Shown: in pieces, positions 59,457 through 64,000 of the stretch
Position numbering within the stretch: the stretch's first letter is position 1
Layout: each line of letters opens with the position of its first letter
Origin: Fumia xinanensis
Lineage (GTDB): Bacteria; Bacillota; Clostridia; Oscillospirales; Ruminococcaceae
Length of the DNA stretch: 64,000 nt
Direction of reading: 5' to 3'
NCBI RefSeq assembly: GCF_014384905.1
Contig: NZ_JACRSV010000001.1
Span: forward strand, 1,240,001-1,304,000
Made by a program: the position numbers and the translations under genes
Notes under the pieces: generated by a model
Databases searched by the model: none
Told to the model about the DNA's origin: nothing
What the model saw: only the letters and a program-made list of their open reading frames with translations

Positions 59457-59573
59457 TTGAAAGGTTTTGCGGCGCATGGTATAATATTTACGTCGCATAC
59501 GCTTTTGCGTGTGTTGGCGGGTATAGAAGTGGTGCCTACTTTTCGACGGTTGCGCCACTTCTTTTATTTTTTG
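59457..59573 (+). ncRNA. Small RNA cassette, copy 2
   Basis: TTGAAA (59457-59462), 17 bases, TATAAT (59480-59485); RNA from about 59492. P1 is CATACGC (59496-59502) with GCGTGTG (59507-59513), loop TTTT: the same seven-pair stem as copy 1 with a wholly different sequence. P2 has the same 11-pair terminator stem as copy 1 (GAAGTGG 59526, CCACTTC 59555) and TTTTATTTTTTG. The cassette's promoter region overlaps the leader side of RHH gene 1, and its end meets the stop of RHH gene 2. Confidence 0.8.
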
Positions 59574-59737
59574 TCTTTCAGATGGTTGATTGCCTGACGA
59601 ACTCCTTCCGGCCGGCGAATCTGCTTTTTTTCGCAGTATTCGTCCAGAATTTCCAGAGTTTCATCAGACACCCAAGCAGATACCTTATTTGGTTTCGGGT
59701 CGTCTGTTGGTCTCCCCATCTTCTTTTTCTCGGTCAA
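59564..59737 (-). CDS. Ribbon-helix-helix protein 2 (57 residues)
   Basis: A 57-residue RHH protein: LTEKKKMGRPTDDPKPNKVS, then AWVSDETLEILDEYCEKKQI and RRPEGVRQAINHLKDKK. TTG 59737 follows GTAGGAGGTGAAAAC. It shares the MGRPTD-NPK leader with the other copies but little else beyond the fold, so the family diverges quickly in its DNA-contacting strand. It is convergent with sRNA copy 2. Confidence 0.7.
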   Translation of the reverse strand: MTEKKKMGRPTDDPKPNKVSAWVSDETLEILDEYCEKKQIRRPEGVRQAINHLKDKK

Positions 59738-59750
59738 GTTTTCACCTCCT

Positions 59751-59797
59751 ACTTTTGACCCCAAAACTATTCTATAACTTTTGGAGTCAAAAGTCAA
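59751..59797 (-). promoter_or_regulatory. Promoter and inverted-repeat operator of RHH gene 2
   Basis: On the minus strand TTGACT (59797-59792), 17 bases, TAGAAT (59774-59769). ACTTTTGACCCCAAAA (59751-59766) and TTTTGGAGTCAAAAGT (59779-59794) form a 16-base inverted repeat with one mismatch, centred on the -10 box. Confidence 0.8.
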
Positions 59798-59840
59798 GGA
59801 GTTTTTTTAATTTCTACTTGACATCTTTTTGCCAACGCAC

Positions 59841-59957
59841 TTGAAAGGTTTTGCGGCGCATGGTATAATATTTATGCGGCAATTTCCTTTCGAAGTTGTT
59901 GGCGGATACAGAAGCGGCGTGTTCTTTGCGGGACTGCGTCGCTTCCGTTATTTTTTA
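59841..59957 (+). ncRNA. Small RNA cassette, copy 3
   Basis: TTGAAA (59841-59846), 17 bases, TATAAT (59864-59869); RNA from about 59876. P1 is identical to copy 1. P2 is changed in both arms: GAAGCGGCG (59911) pairs with CGTCGCTTC (59937-59945), so U-A of the other copies is C-G here. A T run follows at 59951. The cassette ends at the stop of a truncated RHH gene. Confidence 0.75.
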
Positions 59958-59984
59958 AGGCTTATCCCTCTTTTCGTTCCCCAA
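59955..59984 (-). pseudogene. Truncated RHH gene 3
   Basis: After GAGGTGAAGAAA, TTG 59984 opens a nine-codon frame (LGNEKRDKP) and stops at 59955. The ribosome site, the TTG start and an upstream promoter/operator match the other three RHH genes, but the MGRPTD leader and both helices are gone. The promoter and the neighbouring sRNA remain intact. Confidence 0.6.
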
Positions 59985-60003
59985 TTTCTTCACCTCACTT
60001 AGT

Positions 60004-60045
60004 CGGGTCATTAAGTATTATAACTTACTGACCCTGTTAAGTCAA
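60004..60045 (-). promoter_or_regulatory. Promoter and operator of truncated RHH gene 3
   Basis: On the minus strand TTGACT (60045-60040), 17 bases, TATAAT (60022-60017). CGGGTCA (60004) and TGACCC (60029) with flanking TAAGTA/ACTTA form an inverted repeat around the -10 box. Confidence 0.7.
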
Positions 60046-60073
60046 GTATGTTTTGTAGATAATTATATACGCT

Positions 60074-60103
60074 AAAACCCCTTCGCCTGAGCGAAGGGGT
60101 TTC
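60074..60103 (-). terminator. Terminator of RHH gene 4
   Basis: AAACCCCTTCGC pairs with GCGAAGGGGTTT around CTGA; on the minus strand TTTT follows. No sRNA cassette is seen here, unlike at the other RHH genes. Confidence 0.8.
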
Positions 60104-60109
60104 GTTCCA

Positions 60110-60286
60110 TTATTTCTTGAGGCCATCATGCATCTTGTGAATGCCCTGCCGGACGATTTCCGCTTTGGAGACCTTCATCTCTTGAACACACTCGTCTAAT
60201 TTTGCGGAAGTGCCTTTATCTAGTCCAACTTTTAACGAAATCACTTTTGGATTATCAGTGGGACGTCCCATCTTTTTGGTGCCCAA
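60110..60286 (-). CDS. Ribbon-helix-helix protein 4 (58 residues)
   Basis: A 58-residue RHH protein: LGTKKMGRPTDNPKVISLKV, GLDKGTSAKLDECVQEMKVS and KAEIVRQGIHKMHDGLKK. TTG 60286 lies eight bases after GAGG in GAGGTGATGATG; ATG codons within that site are too close. The layout matches genes 1 and 2. It ends at an ordinary terminator instead of an sRNA cassette. Confidence 0.7.
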   Translation of the reverse strand: MGTKKMGRPTDNPKVISLKVGLDKGTSAKLDECVQEMKVSKAEIVRQGIHKMHDGLKK

Positions 60287-60299
60287 CATCATCACCTCA

Positions 60300-60344
60300 C
60301 TTTAGGACGCCTTAAGTATACCACTTAGGGAGTCCTAAAGTCAA
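60300..60344 (-). promoter_or_regulatory. Promoter and inverted-repeat operator of RHH gene 4
   Basis: On the minus strand TTGACT (60344-60339), 18 bases, TATACT (60320-60315). CTTTAGGACGCC (60300-60311) and GGAGTCCTAAAG (60329-60340) form an inverted repeat with one mismatch around the -10 box. Confidence 0.8.
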
Positions 60345-60398
60345 GTGCTTTTTTATTTTTTTCTAAATATTTTAAGACTTCGCCTTCGCCGATACCAT

Positions 60399-60849
60399 TT
60401 TCTTTTCGTAACGTCGCCGGGACCCGCCCCGGTCGTTAACCGGGACGTTTTCGAAAAAAGGCGGGCCGGAGGAGCGTCAGCGACGACGGCCCCAAAGGGG
60501 CGAGCGGCCTCAGCGCGCAGCCCCGGAAGACGAGGGGAAGACGGGCGGTATACCAAGGCTCTCGGATCTCAGCGGCCCCACTGCGGGTCGTCGTATACGG
60601 GGAACCAAAGTTTGATACCAAGGCGCTCACATGACGACGGCGTTAATCACGGTCGTCGTGCCCCTGATTCCGAAGTGGAGGTGTAGGCTCTTGGATTCCT
60701 GAAGGAACGAAGTTACCGCAAAAAGGGGTCCGAGGAAACGCGGCCGCCTTTTTGTTCCACCCTCATTTTTCAAATGAGGGCGTCTTTCTGGCGGCGCAAA
60801 AGACTAAGCCGTCTGCCGGGACGGGACCCGGCGACGTATCGAAAAGAAA
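60399..60849. repeat. 451-bp non-coding element with 34-bp terminal inverted repeats
   Basis: TTTCTTTTCGTAACGTCGCC at 60399 continues as CGGGACCCGCCCCGG to 60432. Its inverse complement, with about four changes, ends the element at 60816-60849. Between them lie further pairings and repeats: TACCAAGGCTCT (60552) and TACCAAGGCGCT (60619), and ACGACGG (60633) with CGGTCGTCGT (60651). No open frame has a ribosome site or family match. It may be a non-autonomous mobile element or a large structured RNA whose ends form a basal helix. Confidence 0.65.
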
Positions 60850-60916
60850 TTTGTAACGATTAAGGAGTAGGACAAAACAGGCATCTGTCGATAAACAGGA
60901 CGCAGTTATGAAACAG

Positions 60917-60942
60917 GGCGGGCGGCTGATAGCCGCCCCTAC
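60917..60942. repeat. Dispersed GTAGGGGCG palindromic repeat, copy I
   Basis: GGCGGGCGGCTGATAGCCG then CCCCTACGG, with GCAACGTCC-type flank as seen beside copies at 19 kb. Confidence 0.75.
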
Positions 60943-60981
60943 GGCCTCTCCGCAACGTCCCCAAAAATCCTTTTTGGGCGC

Positions 60982-61013
60982 AAAAAAACGAGGCCGGACG
61001 TACCGGCCTCGTT
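60982..61013 (-). terminator. Terminator of the zinc-ribbon gene
   Basis: AACGAGGCCGG pairs with CCGGCCTCGTT around ACGTA; seven T follow on the minus strand. Confidence 0.9.
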
Positions 61014-61027
61014 TCATTCACGAAAGA

Positions 61028-61303
61028 TTATTCTTCTCTCATCTTTGCAAAGCAATCGCTGCAGTAAACAGGGCGATCTTCGCGGGGCTGGAAAGGAACT
61101 TTCGCCTCGCAGCCGCAGGATGCACAAGTAGCTGTGAACATCTCTCTCTGCGCTCTGTTCTGGTTTTTGCGGGCGTCGCGGCAAGATTTGCATCTCTGGG
61201 GCTCGTTTTCGAAGCCTCTCTCTGCGTAGAATTCCTGCTCACCAGCGGTGAAAACGAATTCGTTGCCACATTCTTTGCATCTTAGGGTTTTGTCTTCGTA
61301 CAT
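61028..61303 (-). CDS. Zinc-ribbon protein (zf-trcl type)
   Basis: A 91-residue protein with two zinc ribbons: LRCKECGNEFVFTAGEQEFY plus PQRCKSCRDARK (the probable zinc-binding zf-trcl domain), then TCASCGCEAKV and PVYCSDCFAKM. Such proteins are conserved in Clostridia and their role is unknown. GCGAGGTATTTTGAG precedes the ATG. A tRNA-like sequence and the SigH-like sigma gene lie upstream on the same strand. Confidence 0.8.
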   Translation of the reverse strand: MYEDKTLRCKECGNEFVFTAGEQEFYAERGFENEPQRCKSCRDARKNQNRAQREMFTATCASCGCEAKVPFQPREDRPVYCSDCFAKMREE

Positions 61304-61333
61304 CTCAAAATACCTCGCTTAGGATAAAATATT

Positions 61334-61400
61334 CGCCCGCAAGACGGACTTGCACCGTCACCTTTGTCTTTGCAACGCTCTGCGATTAAGCTACAGGGGC
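61334..61400 (-). ncRNA. Degenerate tRNA-like sequence
   Basis: On the minus strand the sequence begins GCCCCTGTAGCTTAATCG and ends TTGCGGGC. A T-arm-like hairpin is clear (GACGG, loop TGCAAGT, CCGTC). A D-arm-like GCT/AGC hairpin follows positions 8-9 TA, and the ends pair over four bases (GCCC/GGGC). The loop TTGCAAA would carry a GCA (Cys) anticodon, but no anticodon stem forms and no CCA is encoded. It is not a normal tRNA; it may be a tRNA-derived element or a remnant. It lies between the sigma and zinc-ribbon genes. Confidence 0.4.
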
Positions 61401-61446
61401 ATCTTAGGGTTTAGCAAACACGGAACAACCCGTGAAACACCGCGCT

Positions 61447-62034
61447 CTAGGCCCGGTGAATGGATTTCAGTTTTCTTCGAACACGCTGCAGAGCATTATC
61501 AACCGACTTTTGCGAGATTTTGAGGTTATGTGCAATCGTCCCGTAATCCAATCCCCCCAGGTGGGAGAAAAGAATCCGCCGCTCCAGCGGTGAAAGCACC
61601 TTCTTTACGTCGTCCATGACGGCGGAAAGGCTTTCCTTGCCGATAAAGATGTTCTCGGGGGTCAGGTCGTCGGCCCGTTCCGGCAAATCGTCGAGAGAAA
61701 CACTCCCGCTAAAGGCACCGGCTTTCTGGGAAGAGGCCTTTTCCACCGCTTTGAGCATCTTGTTGCGGATGCAGACAGCTGCATAGGTACTGAATTTTAC
61801 GTCTTTGTCAGGTCTAAAGCTGCTGATGGCGTCCAGGAGTCCTAGAGAGCCTTCCTGAACCAAGTCATCGAAATCTAAAATTTTGCTGAACTGAAACGCG
61901 TACTTGTTGATCAAAGGAATGTAGCGGGATATCAAAACCGCCACCGCGTCCTTGTCCCCGGCGCACATCTGCACGAGTGCCGCGTCGCTGAGGCCTCTTA
62001 AATGAGAAGCGGTATCGGAAACATTCACATACAT
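61447..62034 (-). CDS. SigH-like sigma-70 family RNA polymerase sigma factor
   Basis: A 195-residue sigma factor. Region 2 is complete (LISRYIPLINKYAFQF, DFDDLVQEGSLGLLDAISSF, KFSTYAAVCIRNKMLKAVEK), then VSLDDLPE and a C-terminal region 4 with RRILFSHLGGLDYGTIAHNL and ISQKSVDNALQRVRRKLKS. The pattern and the VSLDD-PE spacer are like clostridial SigH, the first sporulation sigma. ATG 62034 is the longest start; GTG 62028 lies at a better distance from AAGGTGA and may be the true one. No anti-sigma gene is adjacent. Confidence 0.8.
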   Translation of the reverse strand: MYVNVSDTASHLRGLSDAALVQMCAGDKDAVAVLISRYIPLINKYAFQFSKILDFDDLVQEGSLGLLDAISSFRPDKDVKFSTYAAVCIRNKMLKAVEKASSQKAGAFSGSVSLDDLPERADDLTPENIFIGKESLSAVMDDVKKVLSPLERRILFSHLGGLDYGTIAHNLKISQKSVDNALQRVRRKLKSIHRA

Positions 62035-62348
62035 TCACCTTAACCTTCTGTCGCTTTGTCTATCATACCTTAGAAGTGCCGATTTGTCAAGCTTTTTTAT
62101 GAAAAATCTGAAATGGAAACGGAAATTCCGAGAAAAAAATTAGGAATGTTCTACAAATGCCTCCCACTTTCGTTATTTTTCCGCTTTCCGGGACATAAAA
62201 CGTCAAATTTATTGACTTTAAAATGGGGGTTTGCTATACTGAAAGAAACAGGAGACAGACTTATAGGCAGTTATATGACAGTTCTTTGTCGGGGACGTTA
62301 ATCTGCTTTTTAAGGCACTGCCTCAAAACTATGGTAAGGGGAACTCAT
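62035..62348. other. Divergent intergenic region upstream of the SHOCT gene
   Basis: Holds the SHOCT-gene promoter (62212-62240) and presumably that of the sigma gene. A short open frame on the plus strand has no ribosome site. Confidence 0.6.
62212..62240 (+). promoter_or_regulatory. Promoter of the SHOCT-domain gene
   Basis: TTGACT (62212-62217), 17 bases, TATACT (62235-62240); followed by GAAAGAAACAGG as at the 6225 and 6994 promoters. Confidence 0.75.
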
Positions 62349-63089
62349 ATGGAACTGTTTATACTGGTTATCATTGGGATCGTCGTCGTTGGCATCATCT
62401 ACGCCGCGGTGAACAAGGCGGCTCCCTCCTCCCAGGCGTTTACCCCCCACCGGGAGCTGTCGCCGGAGGAGCAGGAGCAGCGGGACCGCTACGAGGAAGG
62501 CAAGGATCAGTTTTTGGAGGGCTACGGCGAAGAAATGGATAAACTGGATCTGGACGATTGCGAGCAACTCCGGTGTAATCTCGTCGCCTTTGGAAACGGC
62601 GGTGAGGACGACATTGAGGAGTGCAGCACCTTTCACATCTGGCGGGACGGGCAGGCCCTCTGCCTCTTTCCAGACTGGTATTCCAGCGAAGAGACGCTGG
62701 ATTTTGTATCCATTCACCTGGAGGAAGAGCTGGCCCGCAGCGCCAAGGTCACCGTCATCCCCTTTGGGGAAATCGACTATTTCAGGCCCAAGGACGAGTA
62801 TGAGGAAGCGGAAATCCTCCTCCACTACCGAGAAAACGGCGTTCCCAAGGCCATCCGGTTCGAACACGCCGCCTTCAATCTGTTCATGGACTGGTTCCCG
62901 GAAAAGGAGTATTCCTACATCAGGTTACAGAAGGAGGAAAGGGCTAAAGAAAATGGCGCTCCCAGTGAAACGGGGGCTGCCGGGGAGTTGACAGAACAGT
63001 TTCAGATTCTCAAAGAACTCCACGGCCAGGGGCTTTTGACCGACGAGGAGTTTGCCGACAAAAAACATGAGCTGCTGGCAAAAATATGA
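62349..63089 (+). CDS. Membrane-anchored SHOCT-domain protein
   Basis: A 246-residue protein with one N-terminal membrane helix (residues 2-22), a charged helical segment, and a middle domain (about 65-190) that shows FHIWRDGQALCLFPDW, VTVIPFGEIDYFRP and RFEHAAFNLFMDWFP, a pattern of small membrane-associated PH-like folds. The C terminus, LTEQFQILKELHGQGLLTDE then EFADKKHELL, is a SHOCT motif, which usually assists oligomerisation of such proteins. AAGGGGAACTCAT precedes ATG 62349. Function unknown. Confidence 0.75.
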   Translation: MELFILVIIGIVVVGIIYAAVNKAAPSSQAFTPHRELSPEEQEQRDRYEEGKDQFLEGYGEEMDKLDLDDCEQLRCNLVAFGNGGEDDIEECSTFHIWRDGQALCLFPDWYSSEETLDFVSIHLEEELARSAKVTVIPFGEIDYFRPKDEYEEAEILLHYRENGVPKAIRFEHAAFNLFMDWFPEKEYSYIRLQKEERAKENGAPSETGAAGELTEQFQILKELHGQGLLTDEEFADKKHELLAKI

Positions 63090-63133
63090 ATTGCTGGGCG
63101 CGGGGCATTCCCTCCCCCCAGGATAACAGAAGG

Positions 63134-63169
63134 AAAACCCGGAACAGGAGCACCTGTTCCGGGTTTTTC
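63134..63169. terminator. Bidirectional terminator between SHOCT and CDF genes
   Basis: AAACCCGGAACAGG pairs with CCTGTTCCGGGTTT around AGCA. Confidence 0.9.
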
Positions 63170-64000
63170 AGGTGGCGGGACCGTCCGGCGCTTTCGGGGA
63201 AGATGTCTCCCCTGCCCCTTCGCCGTTTGACAGCGATGCCATGTCTGGGTGGGAGTTCCGTGCGGCGCGGCGCTCATATTCCGGGGCGGCAGAGGCTTGC
63301 AGTCCGTCATCCTCCGCACCGTCTCCATCCGCCAGGGGAGGCGCCGGGTTCACGTGGACCATGCAGTGCTTACAAGCTGGAACCGCCTGTTCTACCTCGT
63401 CGTGCACCCGCTCTGCCACGGCGTGGGCATCAAAAAGACTCAGGTTCCCGTCGGCCTCGATCTCGATATCCACATAGATCCGGTCGCCGAAGAGCCGGGT
63501 GCGCACCAGGTCTACCCCCAGCACCCCCTCCGTATCCGAAGCGGCGCGCCGGACTTCCTCCACTGTGTCGTCGCCGCAGGAGGTGTCGGTCATCCGGGAG
63601 ACGGCATCCCGGAAAACGTCAACCGCTGCTTTGACGATGAAGAGGCAGATCACAAGGCTGGCGATGGGGTCCAGGACGGGAAAGCCCATCCTCGCCCCTA
63701 AAATACCCGCGAAGCTTCCAATAGACGACAGCGCGTCGGAACGGTGGTGCCAGGCATCGGCCATGAGAGCGCTGGAGTGGATTTTTTTGGCGGCGGCCCG
63801 GGTGTACCAGTACATGCTCTCCTTGACGGCGATGGACACTACCGCAGCGACAAGGGCCAGCGCCCCAGGAGCCTCGAGGTGGCCGGAAGTCCCGGCAATG
63901 ATATTTTTAAGCCCCGTAAAGCCGATCATAAGCCCGGTGAGCCCCAGTACCACCGCCAGCAGCAGCGCCGCCACGCACTCCAGCCTTTCGTGGCCGTAGG
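63168..64000 (-). CDS. Cation diffusion facilitator (CDF) metal transporter, partial
   Basis: The N terminus lies beyond the window. Translation is open to the edge and reads YGHERLECVAALLLA, the conserved CDF stretch after the second helix, so the GTG at 63974 is internal. ADAWHHRSDALSS gives the HxxxD zinc/iron site of helix five, and the C-terminal domain shows VDLVRTRLFGDRIYVDIEIE with KHCMVHVNP. The protein would export Zn or Fe in exchange for protons. After the fold comes an unusual 50-residue acidic/Ala-rich tail. Confidence 0.85.
   Translation of the reverse strand, partial: YGHERLECVAALLLAVVLGLTGLMIGFTGLKNIIAGTSGHLEAPGALALVAAVVSIAVKESMYWYTRAAAKKIHSSALMADAWHHRSDALSSIGSFAGILGARMGFPVLDPIASLVICLFIVKAAVDVFRDAVSRMTDTSCGDDTVEEVRRAASDTEGVLGVDLVRTRLFGDRIYVDIEIEADGNLSLFDAHAVAERVHDEVEQAVPACKHCMVHVNPAPPLADGDGAEDDGLQASAAPEYERRAARNSHPDMASLSNGEGAGETSSPKAPDGPAT

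Larger units (their letters stand above)
60850..61027. other. Intergenic region after the inverted-repeat element
   Basis: Contains a GTAGGGGCG-family repeat and the zinc-ribbon gene's terminator; no gene seen. Confidence 0.6.

Noticed and set aside
59170..60286. Classical toxin-antitoxin pairs formed by the RHH genes
   Set aside because: No toxin-like reading frame lies in the same operon as any RHH gene; the partner is an RNA on the other strand.
61334..61400. Functional tRNA-Cys
   Set aside because: No anticodon stem, poor acceptor pairing and a non-standard T loop; kept only as tRNA-like.

Overview
The window looks like the chromosome of a spore-forming, Gram-positive gut Clostridia (Oscillospiraceae/Ruminococcaceae-like, inferred). 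Most genes are high in GC, with AAAGGAG-type ribosome binding sites and frequent GTG/TTG starts. It carries a SpoVB-type flippase, a collagen-like exosporium-type protein behind a SigK-like promoter, a SigH-like sigma factor, YhgE/Pip and SdpI proteins, and carbohydrate genes typical of glycan-degrading Firmicutes. There are no rRNA operons, CRISPR arrays, intact prophages or insertion sequences.

Layout: 0-8.3 kb holds spoVB, a minus-strand DUF1653-sfsA-GNAT operon (sfsA contains a 51-bp tandem repeat), a PadR/DUF1700/DUF4097 envelope-stress-type operon, a VTT membrane protein, a small membrane-anchored beta-barrel-like protein and a ferredoxin/NapH pair. 8.7-24 kb is mostly housekeeping and accessory genes: gltX, an AraC-GyrI regulator, an ECF S component, a MATE pump, DUF1284, a lipoprotein, YhgE, Nudix, SdpI, an M23 peptidase, GNAT, PPOX and an FAD oxidoreductase. 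A row of six short hairpins lies before the Nudix gene. 24.2-32.3 kb holds the collagen-like protein and a three-gene minus-strand operon: an intact GH20 hexosaminidase, a GH20 paralogue that has lost the catalytic Asp-Glu pair, and a GH94 phosphorylase.

32.4-37 kb is a polymorphic-toxin-like locus: one large protein with a glycine-zipper C terminus followed by three paralogous immunity-like genes, lower in GC than the flanks. 37.5-44 kb is an ArsR-MMPL-GLUG surface-protein operon. 44-48.7 kb holds RidA, a membrane protein whose promoter carries LexA/DinR-like boxes, and Gfo/Idh and TIM-barrel sugar genes. 48.7-57 kb is a glucuronate regulon: uxaC, uxuA and uxuB convert glucuronate to KDG and eda splits KDPG; the KDG kinase is not in the window. 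A low-GC GH127/AraC pair interrupts it.

59.0-60.35 kb is the most unusual part. Three copies of a promoter-small RNA-terminator cassette each run convergently into a tiny ribbon-helix-helix gene (one reduced to nine codons), and a fourth RHH gene follows. The RNAs keep two hairpins with compensatory changes, and each RHH gene has its own promoter with a different repeat operator. Next to it lies a 451-bp non-coding element bounded by 34-bp inverted repeats. The window ends with a zinc-ribbon protein, a degenerate tRNA-like sequence, the SigH-like sigma gene, a SHOCT protein and a truncated CDF metal transporter. All function calls come from reading the sequence; none was checked against a database.
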